Made by a program: the position numbers and the translations under genes. DNA of 64,000 nucleotides from Deltaproteobacteria bacterium HGW-Deltaproteobacteria-15 (GTDB lineage: Bacteria; Desulfobacterota; DSM-4660; Desulfatiglandales; HGW-15): NCBI GenBank assembly GCA_002840535.1, contig PHBH01000005.1:22190-86189 (forward strand), given 5' to 3'. The notes under the pieces were generated by a model. That model searched no databases, was not told the origin of the DNA, and worked only from the letters and a program-made list of their open reading frames with translations. This document shows, one piece after another, positions 17,615-25,770 of the stretch (position 1 is the stretch's first letter; every line of letters starts with the position of its first letter).

Positions 17615-18750
17615 CAGCGCCACCCCCTCACCCCTGCAAAAGAAGCTCTTACCTTTTTCATGACCTTCCCCTGCCGTGCGCTTCTGTAGGACCGCAGAAA
17701 TCTCTCGCCGGTCCTTACAAATGCGCCGGTGAATTCCCCCTCACAGTTCTCGAACTGCCCAAGGAATTGCACGTCCCTGCCGTTCCTTCCGCAAAGCCCA
17801 GACTTGTACTGGTAGGTGCCGGGATTGGTCACCGGATTGATGCCGTCCATATCGTATCCTTTGCAACCCTGTCCCTTCAGCCACTGAAGGGCGCGCCAGT
17901 GGACGAGATAGGCCGCCTCGCATTTCCTGCCTTCTGCGTTGGTTGCCCTGAACATGGTGATACCGATCCTCCCCATGGCGCTGCCGATAATGCCGGCGCA
18001 TGCCTTACCGCCCGTCCGACAGAGAAAGACCCTCATTTTCCATTCTTCCGGCAACCGTTTCTGAGCCCTCCTGAACCGGGTGATATCCGTGGACTCGGCA
18101 ATGCCTTTTATGTCGAGCATCTCCCTGTAGACCGGCATGAACTCCTCGAAGAGACCGTCTTCCGACCCCTCCACCAGATCCAGGGAGCTCTGTTCCGCAC
18201 GATTGAGATGGTGTCGCCACCTTTTGCTCATTCCACTTCTCAGTTCCTGAAGGCTTCTTTCCAGATCGATTACGAGCGTTCTGTCCCTCTCTCCGATCCG
18301 CCAGGGCGAATACCCTTCTTCCTGCAGGATCTCCGCACAGTCTCCAGCCTCGTCCTCAAAGAGGTTCGGATAGACCCTCAGAAGCAGCCCTCTCCTGCAT
18401 GTGTATTCATTGCGCAGGGCCCTTATCGCTTGCCTGAAGTTCTCCGGATCGACCAAACCGTCTTTTCCTTTCCAGAGAGGCCCCCAACGGACATGGGCGA
18501 CGCCGCTTCGTATGATCGGCGGTTTCACGATCCCGCACTGTGCAGCAGCGATGACCCTGTTGTCCCTCTTCACCACCAGGTGGCTGACATTCTTTTCGCC
18601 GTACCGCTCTGCGCCGTACGAATCGGTCTGGTAGATGTTCAGGTCCTCGAACGTCCCGATGGCCTCCTGCCATCGACCGTTTTTCATGGTATCGACTTCG
18701 CTTGCATAGGAGACTCCCAGTTTCCTCATCGCATGTTCGCGCCCGACCAT
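17614..18750 (-). CDS. FemAB-family aminoacyl/acyl transferase
   Basis: 378 aa. Typical FemAB features are present: a first GNAT domain with IIRSGVAHVRWGPLWKGKD, the central basic helix SLQELRSGMSKRWRHHLNRAE, and the C-terminal YDMDGINPVTNPGTYQYKSG motif that marks FemAB-type proteins. These use aminoacyl-tRNA to extend peptide bridges; EPS-linked members probably modify amino-sugars. The stop overlaps the start of the next FemAB-like gene. The start is not certain: ATG 18750 has AAGGA immediately in front, and ATG 18729 is an alternative. Confidence 0.8.
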   Translation of the reverse strand: MVGREHAMRKLGVSYASEVDTMKNGRWQEAIGTFEDLNIYQTDSYGAERYGEKNVSHLVVKRDNRVIAAAQCGIVKPPIIRSGVAHVRWGPLWKGKDGLVDPENFRQAIRALRNEYTCRRGLLLRVYPNLFEDEAGDCAEILQEEGYSPWRIGERDRTLVIDLERSLQELRSGMSKRWRHHLNRAEQSSLDLVEGSEDGLFEEFMPVYREMLDIKGIAESTDITRFRRAQKRLPEEWKMRVFLCRTGGKACAGIIGSAMGRIGITMFRATNAEGRKCEAAYLVHWRALQWLKGQGCKGYDMDGINPVTNPGTYQYKSGLCGRNGRDVQFLGQFENCEGEFTGAFVRTGERFLRSYRSARQGKVMKKVRASFAGVRGWR

Positions 18751-18755
18751 TCCTT

Positions 18756-19514
18756 CTATCCCTGCAGTCCTTTCTCCCTCTCGCCGGGATTGAGTTCCTC
18801 CCAGGTCCCCACTCTCAATCCCCGCAAAAGATCCAAAAACCGGCCGCTCAAAAGATACTCCGAATGTATGTTCCTTTCTGGATGGACCATCAGTTCCACA
18901 TGGGAGGTCCTGCTGAGGGCCATGATCCGCAAGAGCCGCTGTTCCACTATGGGTTGGATATCAAAGAAGTAATCGGTGGAGACAAAATGACGGTCAACCC
19001 ATCCGCTCAGGAAACGCCGGTACAACCGATTGGCGACCCCTTTTTCTCCGCGAAAAAAATGAAACGATTTTCGAACGGGAAAACCGGCATGGATGGGCCT
19101 GTCCACGATCATGTTGGTGCAAAGATGCATGTGCTCGTGTCCATCTATATGGGACGGCCTCTTCCCATACAGCCGCAGGAACTCCTCCAGTTGCGCATGG
19201 TAGATATACTCGAACTGCCTCCATAGCCGCGGATTGTAGAGAGGGCAGTATCTGGTCCTTGCAAGGAACCCTGCAACGGTTTCGTGAAAACTCTCCAGCA
19301 GCGAGTGGTTGCTCAGGCCGGTGAGCCTCTGGGTGAAGTTGATGTGGAGCCCCACATCGAGACCCGCTTCCATTGCCTGTTCCGCAGCCCTTTCCGAGTC
19401 GCGCATGAACACCATTGCGCTCGTCGACGAGATCCGGCCCTGCCGATGGCATTGCAGGATGGTGCCGGTGGTGTATTCGTCCTTTCCCAGATCGTCTGCG
19501 TTGATGATGAGCAA
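18756..19514 (-). CDS. YdjC/ChbG/HpnK-family carbohydrate deacetylase
   Basis: 252 aa from a TTG at 19514, which makes the protein begin LLIINADDLGKDEY, exactly where family members start. Longer versions would translate the adjacent repeat element. Metal-binding features are NADDLGK (Asp pair), VGLHINFT (His), HIDGHEHMHL (His cluster) and ELMVHPE. These hydrolases remove N-acetyl groups from chito-oligosaccharides or hopanoid amino-sugars; here the EPS or its lipid-linked precursor is the probable substrate. The repeat element ends 6 nt from the chosen start, so the native upstream region may have been replaced. Confidence 0.75.
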   Translation of the reverse strand: MLIINADDLGKDEYTTGTILQCHRQGRISSTSAMVFMRDSERAAEQAMEAGLDVGLHINFTQRLTGLSNHSLLESFHETVAGFLARTRYCPLYNPRLWRQFEYIYHAQLEEFLRLYGKRPSHIDGHEHMHLCTNMIVDRPIHAGFPVRKSFHFFRGEKGVANRLYRRFLSGWVDRHFVSTDYFFDIQPIVEQRLLRIMALSRTSHVELMVHPERNIHSEYLLSGRFLDLLRGLRVGTWEELNPGEREKGLQG

Positions 19515-19520
19515 TATGCT

Positions 19521-19724
19521 TCTCTCACAGAGCCCACAGAGGCACAGGGCTAATCGTTGGCACGGCAATTCGGTCCAGCGTTGCACTATCTCGGTTGTGC
19601 CCCGGAAAAGCTGAAACCCGTCCTGTTTTTTGTTTCAAAAAACAGGACGGATGACGCGCTTCTCCTGTGACTCTGCGGTCTCTAGCGAAATCCCGCCCAG
19701 AGGCGGGATAAGCGGGCGAGAGAC
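19521..19724. repeat. Structured ~200-bp dispersed element, copy A
   Basis: The left end is TCTCTCACAGAGCCCACAGA and the right end runs through GGTCTCTAGCGAA to GGGCGAGAGAC at 19724. The central perfect palindrome has 15-nt arms: CCGTCCTGTTTTTTG (19618-19632) against 19636-19650, with a 3-nt loop. A second hairpin near the right end uses TCCCGCC and GGCGGGA. It is homologous to 62668-62861 (same orientation) and 40189-40388 (opposite orientation). It abuts the start of the YdjC gene. Confidence 0.88.
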
Positions 19725-19754
19725 TGTCAGTCTTGGACGCGGCTGTTGAACGCT

Positions 19755-20675
19755 TCAAAATGTTCTCTCTCTCATCAGATCTATTCCGCACAGCCCCAAC
19801 AGCTTGCCGATGTGGTCGCAGTTCTTCATCAGGGTTCTCATGAAGAAATGCTGCCCCAGGAGTGCCAGCAGAGGCAATGCAGCCGTATACAAGCCGACCG
19901 CAACGATCGATTTGACTGTGCCGGAGCTGATCGCCCTTTCTGTTTTGCCGCTCAGCCCCCCTCGCAACAATCCTCTCTTGAGAAAATAGGTTCTCTTCAA
20001 CCGCTCGGAAGGGACGCTTTCGTATACGGGGGCCTCATTGCACCAGAATATGGAGCAACCCCTGTTGAGCATCCAGGCGAAGAACTCGTGATCCTCGCCC
20101 CCGCTCCTCCCCCTGCCCGGGTCAAAAGGACCCGGCTTTTCGAGACAGATATCCTTCACCACGAGCACATTGCCGGTCCTGGTATACGCGGGATCCTTGA
20201 TCGAGGTGCCTGTCTGGAAATGATCCCTCTCGCACAGCCTTCCCCTGACGACCCAATCCGGCGGCTTTTCTTCGTAGTATGGTTCCACAGGCCCCAAAAC
20301 ACAGTGGGCCTTGTGTTTCAGGCAGGTGGCATAGAGATTGTGCAGCCAGGTTTCCTCCGGGAACTCGTCATCGTCAATAAAGGCCAGATACTTCCCAAAA
20401 GACATTGCTACCGCCTTGTTTCGGGCGAGGGAGATGTTCCTGGCCGGCTCGAGGTGATACTGCACATCCAATTTCGATGTTCTTCTGAAGGATTCGACAG
20501 CGGATTCCGCGGACCGGTTCTCGTCATTGTCCACGATGACCGCAGAATAGGTGAAGAGACCCTGCGAGATCTGCCTTTCGAGAGTTCCGAGCAAACGCAG
20601 GAGCAGCTGCGGTCTTTTGTACGTGCAGACACAGACGCAGATGTGATCGACAGTTCGATGGTCCCGTTCCTGCAT
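19755..20675 (-). CDS. Glycosyltransferase family 2
   Basis: 306 aa. The N-terminal GT-A domain shows VCVCTYKRPQLL, AVIVDNDENRS, the nucleotide-binding motif YLAFIDDDEFPEETWL (DxD-like) and a GGEDHEFFAWML acceptor motif. These match GT2 enzymes that add a sugar from an NDP donor to a lipid-linked acceptor at the cytoplasmic membrane face. A hydrophobic stretch near residues 255-275 suggests membrane attachment. It lies 9 nt after the toroid-like gene and is the last gene before the repeat element. No strong ribosome-binding site is seen. Confidence 0.87.
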   Translation of the reverse strand: MQERDHRTVDHICVCVCTYKRPQLLLRLLGTLERQISQGLFTYSAVIVDNDENRSAESAVESFRRTSKLDVQYHLEPARNISLARNKAVAMSFGKYLAFIDDDEFPEETWLHNLYATCLKHKAHCVLGPVEPYYEEKPPDWVVRGRLCERDHFQTGTSIKDPAYTRTGNVLVVKDICLEKPGPFDPGRGRSGGEDHEFFAWMLNRGCSIFWCNEAPVYESVPSERLKRTYFLKRGLLRGGLSGKTERAISSGTVKSIVAVGLYTAALPLLALLGQHFFMRTLMKNCDHIGKLLGLCGIDLMRERTF

Positions 20676-20684
20676 CAGATTGAG

Positions 20685-21866
20685 CTAAAGTTTGCTCTGG
20701 AGCAGGGCCAGTGCCTTGTACATGGTTGCCTGGGCCCAGTGGAGCATGGGTGTCTTTGCCTTCACCAGAGGGTACTGCCGATAGTAGAAGTATCCTTCCG
20801 GGTCCTGCATGTGGTCGATCATCCAGTCGGCCACTCTCAGGGAAAGGGCCAGGGCGGATGGGTCCGCGTCTGCAAACCCGGCCAGGGTGTCGATAGCCTG
20901 TGAAGCGCACTGGCTGTCCACGGGGAAAACCCGGTCGTAGTAATATTTCGGTCTTCCGCTCCGCTCGAAAAAGCTTTTCTTGTAGAACTCCAGACCGCTG
21001 AGCAGGTTCGTCTCGAACTCCTGATCGCCAGTGGCTTCCATGTAGTACTTCAGGCTGTCAAGAACATAACCCGTGTGGAAGTTGTCGATCCAGCGAAACA
21101 TCGGGTCTTCGCCATAGTACCAGCCGCCGTGAGGAAGCTGGCAGGAGCAGGTGAAGCGCATGATCTCTTTTGCCAGCTCGAGAAACTCCGTCGAAGGAAT
21201 GTGCTTTGCCGTTCTTGCCAGAACGGCAGCCGCAAGCACACTGTGATTGTGAATGGTGGAGGCCCCGTCGCCCGATCCCGTGTAACTCAGGCATATACCG
21301 GCATCCATTTCATTCCTCCCCAATCGAAGGATCCACCGGCAGACGCTTGCCACGACATCCAGGTGTTTGCGCTCGCCCAGGAGTTCATACGCATCCAGGA
21401 AAGCCATTGCAATGAGGCTTGTCCACACGGTAATAGGTTCGTGCTTGGGGTAGCGGCCTCCGCGGCTCGCAAAATCGAAATGTTTTCCCCAGCTGTACTC
21501 TTCGAATCTGGGCGATTTGTTCTCCATCAGCCATTGCAGGCAGTTCGCGGCCTTGGCCGCATAGCTTTCATCGCCGGTGGTCTTCAGCAGGAGGAGGTAG
21601 CCCCAGGCCATGTACCCTCTCCCGATGGTGGAATCGAGGGGTTTGACCCCGAGCAGAGGCCTGAGATTGACCGGACTCTGCCTGATCGTCTGCATCAGGA
21701 TCCGATCCAAAAAGAGATTCCCGAATGTCAGGGGCCTCAGGGCCGAAGAAAGCCCGTCGAACGGCTCATATCCCTTGTAATCGCGGGACTCCACCCACTT
21801 CTCCACCTTCAAGAGGCTCTCAAAAATTTTATCCTTTTGCGTGTATTCGATTCTCCTGATCATCAT
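20685..21866 (-). CDS. Alpha/alpha-toroid protein of EPS loci, function unknown
   Basis: 393 aa from ATG 21866, which overlaps the preceding TGA and has AGGAAGG in front. An in-frame extension to 22301 lies wholly in the upstream GT2 gene and is rejected. The sequence is all-helical with repeats of the type AANCLQWLMENKSP, VASVCRWILRLGRNE and AKEIMRFTCSCQLPHGGWYYGE, each followed by a G-x-x-D/F turn. This suggests a (alpha/alpha)6 toroid like terpene-cyclase, lyase or unsaturated-glycuronyl-hydrolase folds. No catalytic motif can be assigned. Its place between two GT2 genes suggests a sugar-modifying or scaffolding role. Confidence 0.75.
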   Translation of the reverse strand: MMIRRIEYTQKDKIFESLLKVEKWVESRDYKGYEPFDGLSSALRPLTFGNLFLDRILMQTIRQSPVNLRPLLGVKPLDSTIGRGYMAWGYLLLLKTTGDESYAAKAANCLQWLMENKSPRFEEYSWGKHFDFASRGGRYPKHEPITVWTSLIAMAFLDAYELLGERKHLDVVASVCRWILRLGRNEMDAGICLSYTGSGDGASTIHNHSVLAAAVLARTAKHIPSTEFLELAKEIMRFTCSCQLPHGGWYYGEDPMFRWIDNFHTGYVLDSLKYYMEATGDQEFETNLLSGLEFYKKSFFERSGRPKYYYDRVFPVDSQCASQAIDTLAGFADADPSALALSLRVADWMIDHMQDPEGYFYYRQYPLVKAKTPMLHWAQATMYKALALLQSKL

Positions 21867-22753
21867 TGCCTTCCTGTCGCCCCGGTTCCGGACCAGAATC
21901 CCTTCAGGCGGTTCATCTGCTCCATTCGGTGAAATGCCATAAGATCTTTGCTCACGACCCTTTCTGTCCGCCGGATTGCGGCATATGCATAACCGGCGAA
22001 CATACAAAAACCACCCACCACATAGGGCCTGCGCTTCATCTGATAGAACATTCGAAACAACTGCCAGAGCGGATGTCCGCCCAGGAAGTAATCCTTCTTG
22101 CCCTGTTTGAACCACGCTCCCATGGTTCCGACGGTCGCCGTTCCCATTTTTCTGTGGTGATAACAGACCTTCTCTGTAAAGGTGCGTGTCCTCCACCCTT
22201 TCATTCTGGCCGTGGTAACCGCCGTCCAGTCTATACCGCCTCCCTTGATCGGCACATACCCGCCGATCTGCTCGAAACAATCCCGCCTGAACAACTGGCA
22301 TGCGCCGGAGACGTGCTCTATGTTCGTGTACCGGTAGTCATACTGGACCCCGTCATCCACAAACGGTGTTCCGGCAACCCCCAGCCCCGGATCAGCCTCG
22401 AACTTCCCGATCAGGAATTCGAAATAATCCCTTTCAAAGGTGATGTCTGCGTCCAGGTTGCCGATAATGCCGTACCGTGTCGCCTTTGCGGAATTGTATC
22501 CGGCGTTGAAGGCCTGCACCTTTGCAGCGAACTGCCTGTCCTTATGCTCGGGCATTCTCAGGAACCCGATCCAGTCCAACCTTCGGCTGTATTCCCGAAC
22601 GATTTCATCGGTTCCATCCGTGGACCCATCGCTGACGATGATCCATTTGGCCGGGAGCCTGCTCTGGGCGATCATCGCCTCAATGGTGTTCCCGATGAGC
22701 TCCGCCTCATTGTGGGCAGGAGTGATCAGAACGTAGGAGAGGTTTTTTTCCAT
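21863..22753 (-). CDS. Glycosyltransferase family 2
   Basis: 296 aa from ATG 22753, giving MEKNLSYVLITPAHNEAE. Upstream in-frame codons to 22927 fall in an inverted-repeat spacer and are rejected. GT-A motifs are LITPAHNEAELIG, WIIVSDGSTDGTDEI, IIGNLDADITFERDYF (DAD nucleotide-sugar site) and GGGIDWTAVTTARMKGW. The C-terminal region has a hydrophobic stretch (VVGGFCMFAGYAYAAI). It transfers a sugar to a lipid-linked EPS intermediate; the donor is unknown. The stop overlaps the toroid gene start, so the two are translationally coupled. The start is poorly supported by a ribosome-binding site. Confidence 0.87.
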   Translation of the reverse strand: MEKNLSYVLITPAHNEAELIGNTIEAMIAQSRLPAKWIIVSDGSTDGTDEIVREYSRRLDWIGFLRMPEHKDRQFAAKVQAFNAGYNSAKATRYGIIGNLDADITFERDYFEFLIGKFEADPGLGVAGTPFVDDGVQYDYRYTNIEHVSGACQLFRRDCFEQIGGYVPIKGGGIDWTAVTTARMKGWRTRTFTEKVCYHHRKMGTATVGTMGAWFKQGKKDYFLGGHPLWQLFRMFYQMKRRPYVVGGFCMFAGYAYAAIRRTERVVSKDLMAFHRMEQMNRLKGFWSGTGATGRQ

Positions 22754-22775
22754 CGGCGTTCTTTTGTATGAATTA

Positions 22776-22942
22776 GACAGGATCACAGGATGAACAGGAT
22801 TAAGGAAAGCGTATCGTCCATGTCGATTCTGTAATCTTCTTGCGTCCCAGAGTCGAGTCTGCAGGCAGCCGGAGGTTCGGACAGGATCACGGCCTGTACC
22901 GTAAAAGAAAGTCCTGATCCTGTTCATCCTGTTATCGTGTCC
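22776..22942. repeat. Inverted repeat with ACAGGAT periodicity
   Basis: Left arm 22776-22806 (GACAGGATCACAGGATGAAC and onward) is complementary with few mismatches to right arm 22912-22942 (TCCTGATCCTGTTCATCCTG and onward). The arms are themselves built from 7-9-nt ACAGGAT units. It fills the spacer between the DegT aminotransferase and the GT2 gene. Confidence 0.8.
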
Positions 22943-22951
22943 AAGACTCTT

Positions 22952-24061
22952 TCACATACGAAAGTCCTTGACGGCTTCGGCCACGTACTCAATCTCGGAT
23001 CGGACGAGCTCAGGAAACATCGGCAGGGATACGATTTCACGGGAGGCGGCCGTAGCCACGGGAAAATCGGACTCCCGATGGCCCAGGTATGCGTATGCCT
23101 TCAGGTTGGGCAGAGCGATGGGATAATGGACTCCCGTCGAGATTCCCCTTTGTTTCAGGTGATCCTGGAACTTTTCCCGGACACCGTTTCCGCACTTGAC
23201 CACGTAGAGGTGGTACACCGGTTGAACGTCCTTGATTTCGAATGGGGTAACGACCCCGCTGTTCTTCAGGTATTCGTTGTAGAGAGAGGCATTCCTTCGC
23301 CGTCGCTCGTTCCACTCCGGAAGGTGCTTCAACTTCACACCGAGGATGGCGGCCTGGAGTCCATCGAGCCGGCTGTTCACCCCTTCCATGTCATGATCGT
23401 ATTTTTCAACCCTTCCGTGGTTCGCGAGCATTCTTGCCCTGACCGCCCATTCGTCGTTGCTGGTGACGATCGCCCCGCCGTCTCCATAGGCGCCCAGGTT
23501 CTTGCCGGGATAGAAACTGAAGCAACCGATATCCCCGATCGAACCGATTCGCCGGCCTTTGTACATGGCGCCATGCGCCTGGGCCGCATCTTCCACAACC
23601 TTCAGACCGTGCTTCGCGCCGATTTCCAGAATGGGATCCATGTCGGCAGGCTGCCCGTAAAGGTGAACCGGAAGGATGGCCTTCGTCCTGGAGGTGATTT
23701 TTTCCTCTATTCTCGCCACATCGATGTTGTAGGTCCTGGGGTCGATGTCTACAAAGACTACTTTGGCCCCGGTCATGGTCACGGCTTCGGAGGTGGCGAT
23801 GAAACTGTTCGCCACCGTGATCACCTCGTCCCCTGCTCCGATCCCCAGTGCTTTCAACGCGAGAAAAAGCGCATCGGTTCCGTTGCCCACCCCGATACAG
23901 TGTTTTGCCCCGCAGAAAGCGGCAAAACCCTCTTCAAAGGACTTTAGAAAAGAACCCCCCACAAATGCCGTCTTGGAAATCACCTCTTCCATGGCGCGAT
24001 CGATTTCCCCTCTGATCTCTTCGTACTGTCTTCTCAGGTCCACAAACGCAATGGTTTTCAT
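22952..24061 (-). CDS. DegT/DnrJ/EryC1/StrS-family sugar aminotransferase
   Basis: 369 aa fold-type I PLP enzyme. The PLP lysine is Lys187 in CFSFYPGKNLGAYGDGG, with VVEDAAQAHGA (Asp/Gln that contact PLP) upstream and GNGTDALFLAL near residue 60. GGAGAG lies before the ATG. These enzymes aminate keto-sugar nucleotides. With a Gfo/Idh oxidoreductase and a hexapeptide acetyltransferase immediately upstream (24074-25755), the trio matches the WbpB-WbpE-WbpD logic that makes 3-acetamido sugars such as UDP-GlcNAc3NAcA. The exact sugar is inferred. Confidence 0.9.
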   Translation of the reverse strand: MKTIAFVDLRRQYEEIRGEIDRAMEEVISKTAFVGGSFLKSFEEGFAAFCGAKHCIGVGNGTDALFLALKALGIGAGDEVITVANSFIATSEAVTMTGAKVVFVDIDPRTYNIDVARIEEKITSRTKAILPVHLYGQPADMDPILEIGAKHGLKVVEDAAQAHGAMYKGRRIGSIGDIGCFSFYPGKNLGAYGDGGAIVTSNDEWAVRARMLANHGRVEKYDHDMEGVNSRLDGLQAAILGVKLKHLPEWNERRRRNASLYNEYLKNSGVVTPFEIKDVQPVYHLYVVKCGNGVREKFQDHLKQRGISTGVHYPIALPNLKAYAYLGHRESDFPVATAASREIVSLPMFPELVRSEIEYVAEAVKDFRM

Positions 24062-24073
24062 CGGTTTCTCTCC

Positions 24074-24688
24074 TTAGTAGGGTAGTGTAGCGATATTCTT
24101 GAGCAGGCGAGCCGGGTTTCCGGCCACGACCCCATTTTCCGGAACGTCTTTCACAACCACGGACCCGGCGCCGACCAGCGCATTCCGGCCGATGACCACT
24201 CCAGGGAGGATCGTGGTGTTGGCCCCGATCTTCGCGCCTTTTCCGATAGTCGGTCCCTTGAGGTTTTCCTTTGCACCGGGAGACAAAGGGTACTTCGCAT
24301 TTGTCAGGACCACGTTGGGCCCCAGCCATGCTCCGTCTTCCAGTATGGAGTACTCCGGTACAAAAACCTGGCTGTGGATCCGCACGTTGTTTCCGATGCG
24401 CACATGGTGCTCGATGACGGACAATGTCCCGATGCTCACGTTGTCCCCGATCTCGTTCAGTTCCCGGATATTCACTTTGTTTCCGGTTTGAAAATGGCTC
24501 CCGATCCTGTTGCCGGCATACACGATCGTATGGGAGCGCAGGTGGGCGCCCTCTCCAATGTTTGTCTCCAACTCCCCATCCCGACTTCCCCTGGGCGGGA
24601 CCCCCACGATGCAGAAGTCCTCCACCACCGAATCAGCCCCCAGCCGGACATTGTGATACACCTTGCAGAATTCTTCCTTCATTGTCAT
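24074..24688 (-). CDS. Hexapeptide-repeat sugar N-acetyltransferase (WbpD-like)
   Basis: 204 aa from ATG 24688, which overlaps the upstream stop in ATGA. Left-handed beta-helix hexads are evident (IGEGAHLRSHTIV, IGNNVRIHSQVFV, IGKGAKIGANTTIL, IGRNALVGAGSVV). They end in the classic VVKDVPENGVVAGNPARLL tail. The family acetylates amino groups on nucleotide sugars using acetyl-CoA. It sits between the Gfo/Idh and DegT genes, so it probably acetylates the amine that the aminotransferase installs. Confidence 0.87.
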   Translation of the reverse strand: MTMKEEFCKVYHNVRLGADSVVEDFCIVGVPPRGSRDGELETNIGEGAHLRSHTIVYAGNRIGSHFQTGNKVNIRELNEIGDNVSIGTLSVIEHHVRIGNNVRIHSQVFVPEYSILEDGAWLGPNVVLTNAKYPLSPGAKENLKGPTIGKGAKIGANTTILPGVVIGRNALVGAGSVVVKDVPENGVVAGNPARLLKNIATLPY

Positions 24689-25755
24689 GGCATCCCCAAT
24701 CTGCACTTCTTGGGATGAAATCTCAGGCAGATTTCATTTCCCGTTTCGATGGATTCATAAATGGCGCTGATGAGCTCCAGGGATTTTCTCCCTTCGAGAC
24801 CGTCAACCAGGCCGGACGTTCCATTCTGAATAGACTCGATGACTCCCTTGAGATATTCCCCAAGGTTGTAGCCCCAGACTTCCGGATTCCTGCCGTACTT
24901 TTGAAGCACCAATTCGTCTTCCGGTTCCTTTTCCTCGAATTCCCAGGTGATCAGTTCGTTCATGAAGAAGCCCCCGATCACGATCGTCCCCTTTTCCCCC
25001 AGGATGCTGATGGAACCTTCCAGATCCCTTGGCCGCGTGGCCGTCGTGGCTTCGATGATGCCCAGTGCGCCGTTGTCGAACCTCAGGATGGCCGCCCCGG
25101 TATCTTCGCATTCGATCTTGGCCAGCCGGGTGATCCCTACCGCCTTGACCGTCTCCACTCCTCCCATGAACCACGTAAGCATGTCGATATGGTGGCTTGC
25201 CTGGTTCGTGAACACGCCTCCGTCATAGGCCCATGTCCCTCTCCAGCCCGCTGCATCATAGTAGGCCTGGTCGCGCTTCCACCGGAGTCTCACGGTGCCC
25301 ATGACCGGCTTTCCGAGCCTGCCCTTCTCCATTGCTTCCCGGGCCTTGATGACAGGCAGATTGTAGCGGTTCTGATGAACGACGAAGATCTTCACGTGAT
25401 TCGCGTCGCACGCCCTCAGGATCTGATCCGCCTCCACCAGCCGCAAGGCAATCGGCTTCTCGACCACCAGCGGCTTTCGATATTCCACCAGATCGAGAAC
25501 ATTCTGGTGATGAACACCGCTCGGAGTCAGTACGCTCACAATGTCGACCTCATCGCCGATGCTCTCCATCATCCCCCTGATGCTCGAGAAAGCAGGAACC
25601 CCGAGCCTGTCGCCGAAGGCCTTCGCCTTCTCGTACTCAACATCGCAGAATCCCGCGATCCTCGATCCTTCCAGGATATTCTGGATGACATGGACATGCT
25701 TCTTGGCGATGCTCCCGCAACCGACCAGTGCAAAGCCTGCGCCTTTTTTCCCCAT
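24685..25755 (-). CDS. Gfo/Idh/MocA oxidoreductase (WbpB-like)
   Basis: 356 aa with a GGAGCTC ribosome-binding site. The N-terminal Rossmann motif is GFALVGCGSIAKKHV. The catalytic EKP motif is VVEKPIALRLVEAD near residue 95, and the C-terminal domain shows HHIDMLTWFMGG. The family performs NAD(P)-dependent oxidation or epimerisation of sugars. It overlaps the acetyltransferase by 4 nt and is followed by a DegT aminotransferase. This fits oxidation at C3 of a UDP-GlcNAc(A)-type sugar before transamination. Confidence 0.88.
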   Translation of the reverse strand: MGKKGAGFALVGCGSIAKKHVHVIQNILEGSRIAGFCDVEYEKAKAFGDRLGVPAFSSIRGMMESIGDEVDIVSVLTPSGVHHQNVLDLVEYRKPLVVEKPIALRLVEADQILRACDANHVKIFVVHQNRYNLPVIKAREAMEKGRLGKPVMGTVRLRWKRDQAYYDAAGWRGTWAYDGGVFTNQASHHIDMLTWFMGGVETVKAVGITRLAKIECEDTGAAILRFDNGALGIIEATTATRPRDLEGSISILGEKGTIVIGGFFMNELITWEFEEKEPEDELVLQKYGRNPEVWGYNLGEYLKGVIESIQNGTSGLVDGLEGRKSLELISAIYESIETGNEICLRFHPKKCRLGMP

Positions 25756-25770
25756 AGTTTTTGAGCTCCT

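Noticed and set aside
21867..22301. Long N-terminal extension of the toroid protein
   Set aside because: It lies fully in the upstream glycosyltransferase gene in another frame. ATG 21866 with overlapping stop is the natural start.
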